From Pseudeuparius sepicola (taxonomy: Eukaryota > Arthropoda > Insecta > Coleoptera > Anthribidae), in contig OY987308.1 in NCBI GenBank assembly GCA_963920635.1, positions 3,042,225 through 3,106,224 on the forward strand: 64,000 nucleotides of DNA, given 5' to 3'. The translations under genes were made by a program, and so were the position numbers. Shown piece after piece: positions 43,455 to 55,030 of the stretch (the stretch's first letter is position 1; each line of letters opens with the position of its first letter). Below the pieces are notes generated by a model. It had not been told where the DNA came from, did no database searches, and worked only from the letters and a program-made list of their open reading frames with translations.

Positions 43455-44298
43455 TATCTAACTAGAGGCCCTGTATGACACGAAAAGTGACAGTTATTCG
43501 TTTTAACAGAGGTTGGACAACGATCGGATCTCTCTCTCTGGGGAGGGTCTTATTTTCCCTATGAAATTCATTTTGTGCAACAGACATATATTTTTTCGCT
43601 CTTTCTAACATTCCCCTAGCAGCACGATGAATCAAAATTGGATTTTAAGTTTAAGCTAACGACAGTTAACTGCCATAAGCATAGGTATATGAGGGCACAG
43701 CTTAAAATGTATAAAAATATAGATAAAACCAATAAATAGGTAAATAGGTTAGGTAGTACTATGTTATTTGCAAAGCTTCACTAATAATAATTATTGAAGT
43801 TTGAATGGAAAAGTGAAGAAACATATAATTTGTTCCAAGAAAATAGAAATTTTAGGATATCAGGATAAACACATTTATTAAATTTTTGTAGAAGGCTGGT
43901 ATATGTAGATAGATATGTACATAAAATTAAACAAGGCTCTAGCATATCAACTAATCAAACTTTCGAATATTTCTTCAATAGGAATCATAGCTGCAATAAT
44001 AATTATTATTCCGTTCATTTAAAAATAAATAAGGTCTTTTAAATGGTTTTACTGTATGGTTTCGTTTCTTCAAACTCTCTTCTTATACCTACCATAATAA
44101 TTTTAAGACAATTAATACTGAAATTTGTACGGAACAAAAAGTTGGAAAGTTTGTTTTGGTAATATGAATCAACCAATAATAATAGGAATTAGGCTGAATA
44201 GAAAAATGAGTACCTAGGTATTTAATATCGATATATTAGTCTCTCATTCTTTTTTTGTAAAATAAAAGTTAATAACTTTTTAATGCAAGAGAGATCAT

Positions 44299-44508
44299 CT
44301 ACATTTCAATAAAGAAGACAACAGTATTTTTGTTTTCAAAGATATATTGTAAGTAAATAGGAAAAATCAAACTAGTGCAAGTTCTCAGACATTTATACAT
44401 ATTTAATAATGGTTCTTTCTTGCTAAAGTCACGTTCATCAAACGTTGCAGGAGATGCTCCTTTCTTCAGCACAACCTGACACTCAAAATCCATGTCACAG
44501 AAGTGAAC
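44299..44508 (-). pseudogene. THAP domain exon 2 (copy B)
   Basis: After the acceptor (ctttcacag) it reads V-H-F-C-D-M-D-F, then VVLKKGASPATFDERDFSKK, stopping at 44299. It is nearly identical to exon 2 of copy A, with one codon inserted (K-E-P-L-L-N). Confidence 0.7.
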
Positions 44509-45085
44509 CTGTGAAAGTTAAAGAACTATAAATTTAAGCTACCTAAACATAATAAAACGCTGCCATCAAATGCTATTTTTTATCAGCAAGAAATTTGTAA
44601 TGGAATATAAGCTCACACATTTAACTGACTACACAAAAAGGGTTCTTTATATTCCCACCCGTGTTAACTTCTTTTTTGTCCGATTTTGTTGGTCTTGGTG
44701 TAAAATAAAGCTCCTTCAAAACTTCCTCTCTCTAACACATATACTTACTTATATTTTTATTATTCCATGAAACGAAAAATGCCTATCCCGGTCCAGTAAA
44801 CATACCTACCTAACAGGTTTTACCTCCTTGAAGGGCAAAAATTTTAATTTTATCTCTTTAACATTGGGAAATTTTCATAAGAATTCTAATAGGGGGTTTG
44901 TAGAACCTTATGGACTTTTATTGAAAATAAATAGGTAGGTACTAATATTTAATACGTATATTAATTTAGGTATCTTATGTTATGTTGCTGATGCAGATTA
45001 AGAAAATTATTCTGCAGATTAAAATCACAGATCAAACAAAAAATAAAAAGGAACTTAAGATACTTATGTAAATAAATTTACTTAC

Positions 45086-45234
45086 CTCGCAAATTTTCGT
45101 ATCATTTCCAACTCTCATGTTAGGGTATTTCATTTGAACCATCCTGCTCGTTCTTCTGCGCTTTTTGGAAAGGGTGTTATGAAAAATTCATCCTGCTCAG
45201 AATTCTTGCAGTTTCTTATTACACAAGATGTCAC
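45086..45234 (-). pseudogene. THAP domain exon 1 (copy B)
   Basis: It reads T-S-C-V-I-R-N-C, then FFITPFPKSAEERAGW, a better match to the F-P...R-x-x-W core of THAP domains than copy A, and ends ...KICE at gtaagt. The initiating ATG is now GTG. The frame breaks just after the Trp, where a stop (TGA) appears. Confidence 0.7.
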
Positions 45235-45469
45235 TTTTAACTGTTAACATTCCTTTTTGCAAAAGAAAATGAGCACGCTCAATAATTTGTTGACAGTTTT
45301 GTTGACAAACTGGCACCCGCCAAGATAAGAATATAATAAAAACAATGTTACTAGATCTGCCAAAATCTGTTGTCCAACCTCTGTTAAAAGGAATAACTGT
45401 CACTTTTCGTGTCATACAGGGCCTCTATATCTAACCATCCATCTAGGTTTTGCGCAATCAAAAAGTTGT

Positions 45470-45665
45470 AAAATCCCCTGTACGTGTGTCCCGTTTTCTG
45501 CACTTTTGCATGCTATCTCCCTTATTTTTAGAGATAGAGACTTGCGGTTTTCGCGACACTACTACTTTTTTATGTAATGAAAGATGCCTCACACAACATT
45601 TTCATAGCCACCTTCGTTTTTAAGATACAGGGCGAAATTGAAAATTGGCAGTTTTTGGCTATCCC
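45470..45665. repeat. Dispersed repeat pair with 49478-49652, copy 1
   Basis: It starts at a foldback-type end (ctgtacgtgtgtcccgtttt) and holds cttgcggttttcgcgacact and tagccaccttcgtttttaag. The same sequence lies inverted at 49478-49652. Copy C of the THAP transposon is inserted at its right end, next to another atcccctgta end. Confidence 0.8.
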
Positions 45666-46322
45666 CTGTATCCTAGAGGCCCTGTATGACACAAAAAGTG
45701 ACAGTTATTCGTTTTAACAGAGGTTGGACAACGATCGGATCTCTCTCTCTGGCGAGGGTCTTATTTCCCCTATGAAATTCATTTTGTGCAACAGACATAT
45801 ATTTTTTCGCTCTTTCTAGCACTCCCCTATCAGCATGATGTATCAAAATTTGATTTTAAGGTTAAGCTAACGACAGTTAACTGCCATTAGCGTAGGTAGA
45901 TGAGGGCACAGTTTAAAATGTATAAAAATATAGATAAAACCAATAAATAGGTAAATAAGTTAGGTAGTAGTATGTTATTTGCAAAGCTTCACTAATAATA
46001 ATTATTGAAGTTTGAATGGACAAGTGAAGAAACATATAATTTGTTCCAAAAGATCAGGATAAAAACATTTATTAAATTTTTGCAGGAAGGTGGTAGGTAA
46101 TGTAGATAGGTATGTACATAAAATTAAACAAGGCTCTAGCATACCAACTAACCAAACATTCGAATATTTCTTCAATAGGAATCGTAGCTGCAATAATAAT
46201 TTTTATTACTTTTATTTAAAAATAAAAAAGGTCTTTTAAATGGTTTTACTAAATGGTTTCGTTTCTTCAAACTCTCTTCTTATACCTACCATCATAATTT
46301 TAAGACAATTAATACTAAAATT

Positions 46323-46603
46323 AAACAGAATGAATATTTAGTGTCGCCATTATAATTTTAAAAGAAATGGCTTGTGGCATATGGGACAAAATGCTTTGGT
46401 AATTGGCAACACCAAACTAGTTTCCAATATCTAATGGAAATTGTGTATGGGTCCTTCGGAGGTGTGCAGACCACGACAGGTACCTGTTTCGGGCTTGTTG
46501 GCCCTCATCAGGCAGACGTAGCGCACCTCAGCCGAAAAGACCCAAACACGTTGGCTTAGTCCACTACCCAAACACGTTGGCTTAGTCCACTAAGCCAACG
46601 TGT
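46323..46603 (-). mobile_element. Short hammerhead-bearing insertion inside THAP element copy C
   Basis: Comparison with copy B (about 44118-44140) shows that 46323-46603 is extra. It starts aaacagaatgaatatttag and ends with a 26 bp direct repeat (acacgttggcttagtccact, at 46541-46566 and 46567-46592) followed by its inverted end taagccaacgtgt. Size, hammerhead and lack of coding sequence fit a retrozyme-like or Penelope-derived non-autonomous element. I saw no clear target duplication. Confidence 0.65.
46459..46529 (-). ncRNA. Type I hammerhead ribozyme
   Basis: Minus strand, in order. The distal stem I strand gaggtg leads to the core CTGATGA (46511-46505). Stem II is gggc/gccc with loop caacaa, all four pairs perfect. 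GAAA follows (46490-46487). Stem III is acagg/cctgt with a two-base loop, then C with the predicted cut between 46475 and 46474 (GTC^G). Stem I closes as cgtc-side bases with gtgg (four pairs, two of them wobble), and again as gaggtg with cacctc. All invariant residues are present and every helix pairs, so this is the best ribozyme in the window. Confidence 0.88.
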
Positions 46604-48228
46604 ACATAACAAAAAGTTGGAAAGTTTGTTTTTGGTAATATGAATCAACCACTAATAATAGTAAAATAAAAGTTAATAACTTTTTAATCGGGGAGAGATC
46701 ATCTACATTTCAATAAAGAAGACAACAGTATTTTTGTTTTCAAAGATATATTATTGCAAGTAAATAGGAAAAATCACACTAGTACAAGTTCTCACAAATT
46801 TATACATATTTAATAATGGTTCTTTCTTGCTAAAGTCACATTCATCAAACGTTGCAGGAGATGATCCTTTCTTCAGCACAACCTGACACTCAAAATCCAT
46901 GTCGGAGAAGTGAACCTGTGAAAGTTAAAGAACTATAAATTTAAGCTAACTAAACATAATAAAACGCTGCCATCAAATGCTATTTTTTTTTATCAGCAAG
47001 AAATTTGTAATGGAATATAAGCTCACACATTTAACCGACTACACAAAAAGGGTTCTTTATATTCCCACCCGTGTTAACTTCTTTTTTGTCCGATTTTGTT
47101 GGTCCTGGTGTAAAATAAAGCTCCTTCAAAACTGCCTCTCTCTAACAGTTATTATAAATTCTAAAATATCTTTAGAAGTAAGATTTTGTAACTATTTTAT
47201 TGCTATTTATTCGTGGCGTTTTTTCCTACAGGAGGTTTCGAAAAAATGTATTAGAACAAGTATTTACGAATTACATATTACACTCTCTTTCCAAATTTCA
47301 CGATAGGAAGAATTTTCTAATTGCAAACAACTTTTTTCGTATTTTTTAGTTTTCTCCTTTCGAGAAACAACGAAAATTAAAAAAAAAATAACAAAATAGG
47401 TCAAAAAATTATGGAGGTGGAAGTTTTGATGAGGAAGATACTGTATAGTTTTCTGTAATACGTCTCTTCGTTGTGAGAATTTTTTAGTAGAAAAATTTCC
47501 TTTACGCAGTAACAAAATATTACTTATAAACCAATCCAAAGTTGTCACGCACAACTTATCTAATATATCCATATACATATACTTACATTTTTATTATTCC
47601 ATGAAACGAAAAATGCCTATCCCGGTCCAGTAAATGTACCTAACAGGTTTTACCTCCTTGAATAAGGGCAAAAATTTTAATTTTATCCCCTTAACATTGG
47701 GAAATTTTCATAAGAATTCTAATAAGGGGTTTGTAAAACCTTATGGACTTGAAAACAAATAGGTACCTACTAATATTTAATAGGTATTAATTTAGGTATC
47801 TTATGTTATGTTGCTGATGCAGATTAAGAAAATTATTCTGCAGATTAAAATCACAGATCAAACAAAAAATAAAAAGGAACTAGAGATACTTATGTAATTA
47901 AATTTACTTACCTCGCAAATTTTCGTATCATTTCCAACTCTCATGTTAGGGTATTTCATTTGCACGATCGTGCTCGTGCTTCTGCGCTTTTTGGAAATGG
48001 TGTTAAGAAAAATTCATCTTGCTCAGAATTCTTGCAGTTTCTTATTACACAAGATGTTATTTTTAACTGTTAACATTCCTTTTTGCAAAAGAAATTGAGC
48101 ACGCTCAATAATTTGTCGACAGTTTGTTGACAAACTGGCACCCGCCAAGATAAGAATATAATAAAAACAATGTTACTAGATCTGCCAAAATCTGTTGTCC
48201 AACCTCTGTTAAAACGAATAACTGTCAG

Positions 48229-48690
48229 TTTTTTTCACATATAGGAAAAGTAGAAACGCGGTTTTGTATAACTTCTTCTTTAGAATCCAGTGGCGTAGTC
48301 ACGTTATTGCTAGCTTTATCCATTTCAGATATACCTACGGGGTTAACTATTACTTAGTACAAAAAAAATATTTTTAAATTGTTTTTACGATCTTTAAAAA
48401 TAGGGTAAAAAACCCATATTTTCCCTGTAAATTTCCGCCTAAAATTACGTCATCCAATATGGCTTCCGAACATACTGTCAGCTTGAAGTTATTTTCGCAG
48501 TGTTGCCGTTGTTTTAGGAATGATGAGATAACAATCGATTTGAATCTGCACAGCCTCAGCGCTGTTAGATTTACCCAAGGTTCTCCCAGGTTCGCCTTAC
48601 CTTACTTTGAAGTTTAACTAACCTAAATTCACCTGATCTCTTAAGCCCTAGATAAAGGCATATACCCCGTTTTGATAGTTCGTTCTTTTA
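48229..48690. other. Low-copy DNA, no gene recognised
   Basis: No repeat shared in the window and no domain-bearing frame. Confidence 0.35.
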
Positions 48691-49210
48691 ACGCGTAGTG
48701 CAGAACCCGAAACAACAGTTTATTTTCAATTAAAAGCTCACCCAATGTCCGAGTCAATGTCCTTCCATATTGTGCAACAGCTGCTTAGGGGTAGTCGACT
48801 CACTGTATGCACTCACCCACCATGCCTCAACAACTTTGGTGCCGTTGATTCCCTGGCTTGGATGTTCACTAATCGTGCCGCTCCCTCGTCGTACACAGCA
48901 CTCTTGGGCTCTTGGCGTCGAGTACCGGTGGCCTGGTCGGTCCACCGTGGCATCACCTCTTGATTTCCTGTATCCGGGGCACAGGGCGTCTCCAAATTCT
49001 CCACAATTTTCCTTCTCCCGCCTCGGGCGATGCTCGAGGCTTCTCACTACACTCCAGCTTTCCCTTTTTCTCCGCCTTTTTAGTCCCAAAAACCACGGGA
49101 CCCGCGAAAGCGAGCTGCTGTCCGTGTGCCGTTACTCCACTACTGTCCTCCCCTCTTGTCTCTCCCGCGCAATTCACGACGCGCGGCGATGTTGACCAAC
49201 CCGCAAACTG
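48690..49210. other. GC-rich segment open in many frames
   Basis: About 520 bp are GC-rich and CpG-containing, with five or more overlapping frames of 60-141 codons on both strands. None resembles a known protein. The composition and the purine/pyrimidine runs are reminiscent of LTR or untranslated retroelement sequence, but I could not find LTR boundaries. No gene call. Confidence 0.3.
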
Positions 49211-49477
49211 AAGTATTCCCCTATCCCCCTAAACTAAATCAAATAGGTTTCCCAGTGCGTTCACCTGAATTTCATCATCAGCACTACCCATACATCTTAT
49301 TGGAAAACTGTCGCTTAGAAATAACAATACAACTAATAACTAATTAAATGGGAAAGTTAGGGCCTGACACACCAATGGATTTTTGTATTTGGGCATAAAT
49401 GAAGGCGATTGTGTACGAACAGGTAATCGACAACGAGCAGCAGTTACTTGAACGAATTGAAGGTGCAGCTGATCAAA
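49211..49477. other. Unassigned low-copy DNA
   Basis: No recognisable feature. Confidence 0.35.
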
Positions 49478-49652
49478 TCCAGTTTTCAATTTCGCCCTGT
49501 ATTTTAAAAACGAAGGTGGCTATGAAAATTTTGTTTGAGGAATCTTTCATTCCATAAAAAAGTAGCATATTGTCGCGAAAACCGCAAGTCTCTATCTTTA
49601 AAAATAAGGGAGATAGCCTGCAAAAGTGTCGAAAACGGAACACCCTGTACAT
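49478..49652. repeat. Dispersed repeat pair with 45470-45665, copy 2 (inverted)
   Basis: Reverse complement of the 45.5 kb copy, ending at a foldback-type end (ggaacaccctgtac). The frames through it are artefacts. Confidence 0.8.
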
Positions 49653-49965
49653 CAAATAATATTAATCCGGGTGAATTTATTTTATTTTTCTCGTATTTTC
49701 GTCGTTGTGCAGCCCCCAAATTCATAGCAATTAATGTGGGCCGCCTAACGAGCACAGGGCCGGATTTTGCCGTTTTTCGCTCCCTAATTATTTCCACCAT
49801 TAACCCCTACTTGAACTCTCAGCTTTGGCTGATGCCACCATGGGCGTGGCATTTGGGATTTTTTTTATTTCATTCATTCCCCTGTAAAGGTGCCACTTTT
49901 CTTTTCTTTTCTTAGAAGCGCCAAATGAACTGTCTATCGATTGTTTCAAACATGCCAATTTTATT
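49653..49965. other. Low-copy GC-mixed DNA
   Basis: No recognisable gene; unique in this window. Confidence 0.35.
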
Positions 49966-49969
49966 CGAC

Positions 49970-50730
49970 AATTGATGAATGTTTCGAATTGCTGCATATA
50001 ATATACACACATCAAAAGAATCAATCGGACAAATACAAAAATGTGCATATTTTCCTAATTGTATCGTATTTAAACATTTAAAAAAAATAGTAAGATTCTG
50101 AGCAGTTCTAGGAACTGATAGTACAAACGCATTATAGTATATTACATAGCGAGAGTTGTAGGCCTTACAAGGGTAACTACCCCCCATTCAGACTAGATTG
50201 CTAGCCTTGCCAGAGCGCAGTATCACTGCGTCGCAATTGGTTATTCAGCTGCACAATACACACAATGTAAGGGTTAGTGACCGAACTGTCCGAAACAGGT
50301 TCCACGAAGATCACGTTAATGACCGCCGGCCTGTAAGAGTTCCAGCATTATCACGAGATAATCGAACAACCAGTTTACCAGTGGGTACAAGAACATTTAA
50401 ATTTGCAACAGCAGGAATGAACTCCAATTTTCTTTTTTTGGACTTTGGCCAGATTCAAGGCGGCATCGCGTGAGTTGTGGAGTTGTCCTGGAAACGTAGA
50501 ACGCCTTGAAGCTGTTCGAGCGGTTCACACCTTTCGAGGAGGTACGATCATGGTATGGGGCGATATCAACATCGGCGGAAGAACTAATCTCGTTTGGTTG
50601 GGGCGGTACCTGAATTCCAATGATTATCAAAACATTATTCTTCGGCCTATTGTTGTTCCACATGCTGAGAGAATTTTCTATATTTTGAAGCCCCCATGTA
50701 TATGGCCCGATCAGCCAAGATGTTAATTAC
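49970..50730 (+). pseudogene. Tc1-like transposase, degenerate
   Basis: The first frame (50198-50473) reads SQLVIQLHNTHNVRVSDRTV and RRPVRVPALSRDNR, the second helix-turn-helix region of Tc1/Tc3-like transposases. After a deletion or frameshift, the next frame (from about 50530) gives FRGGTIMVWGDINIGG and then YQNIILRPIVVPHAER, which is the core of the DDE domain. The end has collapsed onto a WPDQPRC remnant of the usual W-P-x-x-S-P-D-L-N-P region. Upstream 49970-50190 matches 54110-54280, so both are remnants of one family. Multiple breaks make it inactive. Tc1-like elements insert at TA. Confidence 0.75.
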
Positions 50731-50734
50731 ACCA

Positions 50735-51029
50735 TCATTTTGCCAGGTGAGTTTATATACGCAGCCATTGTTTCATTTTCATTCTGCCCGCGTGTTTTAT
50801 TCATAGTGCCCTCCACAGTGAAATGTGGGGGAAAACACAGTGTCGGTTCTCCCGAGTGGTCAAAATATGGCGCGCGATTATTCGACTCGCTTCTGATTTT
50901 GGCAGAACGCTGGGATAGGCTGGAAATATAAGCAAAGTATGAAGGTGTTTTATTGGGATTCACAAAACTCTAGAAATAGGGCTTTGTATTTTCCACGTAG
51001 TTGCGGATAGTTGTAGACTTCTAGTCCGT
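50735..51029. other. Low-copy DNA
   Basis: The stretch 50740-50935 is GC-mixed with frames on both strands, no domain recognised. Confidence 0.35.
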
Positions 51030-52030
51030 GCGCAGACTTTTGTATTAGGGGGGGCACGAGATAAAGATAAATAAAAGGTACCATTAAATAAAAATGAGTG
51101 ACCTATTAAATTAAAAAGGAGTTTCGTTTTGAATTTAACAAAAATAAATATAAATATTCTTTAAAATAACAAAAATAAACAAGAACATAACCAAAAACAC
51201 TAATATACAACACAATCATTAACTTTTGTGAGTATCTATAAACATCACAGGAATAAATTTGGTACAGTTAAATCTACTGTACTCCAGTTACAGATTACAG
51301 TCTCATTCTCCTGTTACTCATTATTTTAAACTGGTCTATAACCTCTTCAAGATTAATATCTACCGTATTCTTCTGTTCAATAAATAAAAGCAACAATTCG
51401 TCCAGTCGTTCTTGAATCATTGTAGCTCTTAGTTTTGATTTCACGAGAGACATTTTTGAGAAAGCCCTCTCGCACGAACAACTTGTTACGGGAATACTCC
51501 AAAATTTTTCCAAAATAATTTTAAAGCACGGAAAAAGGATATATTTTTTGTTTTCCGACAACCATTTTAGCCACTCGAAAATGTCATGGGAGTTAACTGA
51601 AGAGTTGTCGGAATTTTTAAGCAACTGTTGTTCTGCTAACACCTGATCTGAATTAACTTTAAAGAACTTAGAAAAGTAATTTATGTGTTCTTTCGTCAAT
51701 TTTAAATTTAGAAGGTTTCCTATACTTTCTATTATCTGTGATGTGATGATGCGAGTGGGACACTTGGATTCTCATCCCCACCGACGAACGTCGAGTCGAG
51801 GGTCGAGCGCCATCTTTTGCCGATGATTTAAACTTACGGCGTAACAGAAATCTGCCGCAAGCACAAAATCTTGCTGTAGAAATCAGTGGTGTCGCAAGTC
51901 GCAAGTGCATTAATTGGTGATAAATGGTTTACAAGTTTTACATAGGTAGATATAGCATTATAGCCTAGACCTCATCGGTATTGGGGGGGGCCAAGGCCCC
52001 CCCTGCCCCCCCCCCCTGTGCACGCCTTTG
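51030..52030 (-). mobile_element. hAT remnant with G-run ends
   Basis: The right side at 51978-52030 is a G/C-run hairpin (ggggggggccaaggcccccc form) ending ctgtgcacgcctttgcttct. The left side at 51021-51060 has tagtccgtgcgcagactttt and agggggggcacgag. These G-run, TGCACGCC-type ends are familiar from hAT elements encoding ZMYM1-like transposases. The boundary positions are approximate and no target duplication was found. Confidence 0.5.
51295..51745 (-). pseudogene. hAT transposase C-terminal fragment, ZMYM1-like
   Basis: The frame (open from about 51745, about 150 codons) contains IPVTSCSCERAFSKMSLVK followed by KLRATMIQERLDELLLLFIE. This is the hAT C-terminal dimerisation motif as found in ZMYM1-type transposases and relatives. 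The upstream sequence (51750-51910) shifts frame and is not recognisably transposase. Only the C-terminal end is left, and it stops at a proper TGA/TAA boundary at 51295. It differs from the hAT fragment at 41.2 kb. Confidence 0.8.
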
Positions 52031-52374
52031 CTTCTAGTTACCCTGTATAAGAACTAAGAACACACTGATAATATGGTAGACAGTAAATATCAACACCATA
52101 TCGTCTGATTTATTCGATAGATTTGAATTCTGAAAGTGGCAAGGCGAATCCGTTGGTCCGTTACGAAATAACAAAAGGAATATCTAGGTACTTTTGCCAG
52201 TATTTCACGTAGGACGCCACATAAATACAGGGCCGGCTCTGATTTAAATATATTAGTTTTTGGTGTGGAAGAGGGAGAAATGAAAACTCGCGACCGCCGG
52301 TAAATATATGAGAATTGTAGAACAAACTTTTAAAAACGCGCATGATAGAACTGTTGTGGAGTTCACTTTTATGG
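52031..52374. other. Unassigned low-copy DNA
   Basis: No gene or shared repeat recognised. Confidence 0.35.
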
Positions 52375-52700
52375 GATTTAATTTAAACTTACTTATTTTA
52401 TATGAATGTATTGTGTGGTAGGGACATGACAAAGTAATATAAAGTTTCAGGTTTAGGATTTACTTGTATGCACGGTAATTGGCATAAAAATGCCAATTGG
52501 GTTAAAAAAACCCAATTAAGCTATCTTCATAATAACTGCGGTTTGGTTTATTCATGACTTCGTGCGGACGGAAAATATGCGCTATATTAACTACTTACAG
52601 GCATGCAAGGTACAAAATATACGCACTTTATTATCACATTATAAAACATAGAACCTTTGCAATGGGCTAGTACGATAAATTTTAAAAATTAATTTGATGA
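52375..52700 (-). repeat. Third copy of a segment of the large palindrome
   Basis: It matches 59480-59735 (and, inverted, 56360-56615). Shared phrases are tttggtttattcatgacttc, acttacaggcatgcaaggta and ttaagctatcttcataataa. It carries an extra short inverted pair (aattggcataaaaatgccaatt). Confidence 0.8.
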
Positions 52701-52956
52701 TTGCAATGGTTAACTACAGTCATCTAGGTCCCTTAAAGGCCCTGTCCAAGATAAATATTCAAAATCTTAGAAATTTGAAAATACCTTAAAGTATTTAAAG
52801 TAGTAGTAAATTCATAACGTAAAAATCGATATTTACCTTAAAAAAGTGCAAAATGTGGATCTAACGGTTTTTGCATGTGTGCTCCACAAGTATTCGATTT
52901 CAAATTGAATTGGTACTTAAAAATGAAAATGAATTACTTTGCCTACCAAATAAGTA

Positions 52957-53841
52957 CAGGGTGGTTCATTATAAATTGACACCCCCCCTTAACTTGTTAG
53001 TTTTGAGGTTAGAAAAAAGTTTTTGATAAAAGTTTTAGATACTAATACAAAGTTTTTTGGGACGCTATTGGACCGTGTACAGTGTGTTCTAGAAAGCCGT
53101 GGCAGACATAAATTATGTTTTTTTAAATGGAACACCCTATATATTTTTGCATTTTTGAAATCTGCTCATCAAGGCAATCAAAATAATATTAAACTTTGTG
53201 GCATTATCTTTTTCCGTTTTTGAAAAATTCCGTATTCAAATTTTATACTAAATTTATTTAACTCGAATTTGTGGATCTCGTGATAAAGATAGACGATCAA
53301 TGTAATAACGAAACATATTTGTTTTAAACAAGAGAGTAACATAGTGAAACTCCAAAATGTTTAGGAGCTTTTACGATTTTCCTGAAATTCTTTATTTCGA
53401 GAATATAATCAGTAAAATTTGAAAAGTCTCCTAAACATTTTGGAGTTTCACTATATTACTCTCTTGTTTAAAACAAATATTTTTTGTTATTACATCGATC
53501 ATCTATCTTTATCACGACATCCACAAATTCGAGTTAAATAAATTTAGTATAAAATTTGAAAACGGAATTTTTCAAAAACGGAAAAAGATAATGCCACAAA
53601 GTTTAATATCATTTTAATTGCCTTGATGAGCAGATTTCAAAAATGCAGAAATATATAGGGTGTTCCATTTAAAAAAACATAACTTATGTCTGCCACGGCT
53701 TTCTAGAACACACTGTACACGTTCCAATAGCGTCACAAAGAACTTTGTATTAGTATCTAAAACTTTTGTAAAAAACTTTTTTTTCTAACCTCAAAAACTA
53801 GCAAGTTAAGGGGGGGTGTCAATTTATAATGAACCACCCTG
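52957..53841. mobile_element. Palindromic TA-inserting foldback element, 885 bp
   Basis: TA then cagggtggttcattataaat at the left; the mirror ending atttataatgaaccaccctg then TA at the right. The core is shared with the 9571-10400 foldback although the outer 150 bp differ, which suggests end exchange or nesting. No coding content. Confidence 0.92.
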
Positions 53842-54105
53842 TACATAGGTATTTAAAACACTTGATTTTACAGAAATATTAGCATTACATGGAACATCTG
53901 GGCTTAGGTACCATCTATAGACTTCTTGGATTTGGAGAGTTAGGATGATAATGTCACTTTTTAACAGAGAAAATAATTTTCAAAAGTCACACCAATTTTG
54001 TGGATGAAAAATAATTTGGGAGAGATTTCATGTTCGTAACAAACTTTTGACCACGGGAATATCTATATGTGTATTCCTATATAATATATTATGTATCCTA
54101 ATAAT
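53842..54105. other. Unassigned AT-rich DNA
   Basis: No recognisable gene or repeat. Confidence 0.35.
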
Positions 54106-54109
54106 ATAA

Positions 54110-54620
54110 TATGTGTATCCTTATAACATACACATCAAAGAATCTAAGGAGACAAATACAAAAAACAAATACAAAAATTATTTGGTATTTAAATATTAAA
54201 AAAATTAGTAAGACTCTGAGCAGTTGTAGCAAATGATAGTACAAACGTATTAATGTTTTTTACATTTAAGAAATAATTTCAGAATTTTTTAAAATTCAAA
54301 CGAAAACTTTCTTAATTTAATAGCTATTTGTATGATGCAGAGACATCGTTTGGAACGTGAAACGATGTTAAGTACTATTGGCATCTTGGAGGCTGGAATT
54401 TCACAAAGGGTCGTCGCAGAAACTCTTAACACATCTATAAGAGTGTTATTAATCGTTTATGGATAAGATACCAAGAAACAGGAGACGTCACAGAACGACA
54501 TACAATTCGTGCTATAGCTTTAGCGCAATCATGATTTTGACAACAAATTGCAACAATTTCTACCCTTTCTGCGATAGAATAAACCATTTCGAAAATACGT
54601 TTCCACTTTCAATAGAAGGC
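54110..54620 (+). pseudogene. Tc1-like transposase, N-terminal remnant
   Basis: From the ATG at 54334, frames with breaks give TIGILEAGISQRVVAETLNT and, after a stop and frameshift, DKIPRNR- or Y-Q-E-T-G-D-V-T-E-R-type sequence. This is the first helix-turn-helix of Tc1-like transposases (the usual form is ...GMLxAGMSQRxVAxxLN...). The 5' noncoding part (54110-54330) matches 49970-50190. At least three disruptions are present and nothing of the DDE domain is left. Confidence 0.7.
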
Positions 54621-54741
54621 TGAAACTAACGATTTCGTGGTTACAATAAAAAAAACGGGAACTTTTTTTGTGACAGTGACTTTTTGTTACATATTATTTT
54701 AAAAAGATATAAGGCTTGCATTCGTATGAACTTTTTTTGCT

Positions 54742-55030
54742 TCAGCTTTTTCGTTTGTGACTTTTTTGTAAACTTGATCGACACGTCAATAAAAACTAAG
54801 TAATTTGGTCGTGTGTAGTAGATAAAAAACTTATCAGTGGCGGGCATCTGTGTAGAAATTACTACGCGTACAGTGGATTGTCGACTTTCCGTTTTTAGCC
54901 AATAATTCTGTCAAATCTCAACAGATTTCTAAAAACGATACATCACTGTCTTCGCAATAAAAAGGGCTTTGAAATGATGCACCACAAGTAAAAAGTGGGG
55001 TAGTTCCATTTGAAATTTTAAAGTTGAAAG
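54742..55030. repeat. Dispersed repeat pair with 22565-22860, copy 2
   Basis: Collinear match, including gtgacttttttgtaaact and ttactacgcgtacagtggat. The copies differ by scattered substitutions and short gaps. Confidence 0.85.

Larger units (their letters stand above)
43463..45427 (-). mobile_element. THAP-encoding DNA transposon, copy B, with 8 bp target duplication
   Basis: Same ends as copy A (TAGAGGCCCTGTATGACAC and complement). Exact 8 bp duplications of tatctaac flank it (43455-43462 and 45428-45435). It is 1965 bp, lacking about 430 bp present in copies A and C near the middle. THAP exon 1 is at 45234-45086 and exon 2 at 44508-44299, both minus strand. Confidence 0.88.
45674..48228 (-). 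mobile_element. THAP-encoding DNA transposon, copy C, right end truncated
   Basis: The left end starts TAGAGGCCCTGTATGACAC. The right end stops within the inverted repeat at about 48228 (after aacgaataactgtca), so no target duplication can be shown. THAP exon 1 is at about 48060-47918, with the start codon changed to ATA, and exon 2 at about 46907-46700, minus strand. A hammerhead-bearing segment of about 280 bp is inserted at 46323-46603. Confidence 0.85.

Noticed and set aside
48754..49211. Six overlapping frames up to 141 codons
   Set aside because: GC-rich stretch open in nearly all frames; none resembles a protein family I know.
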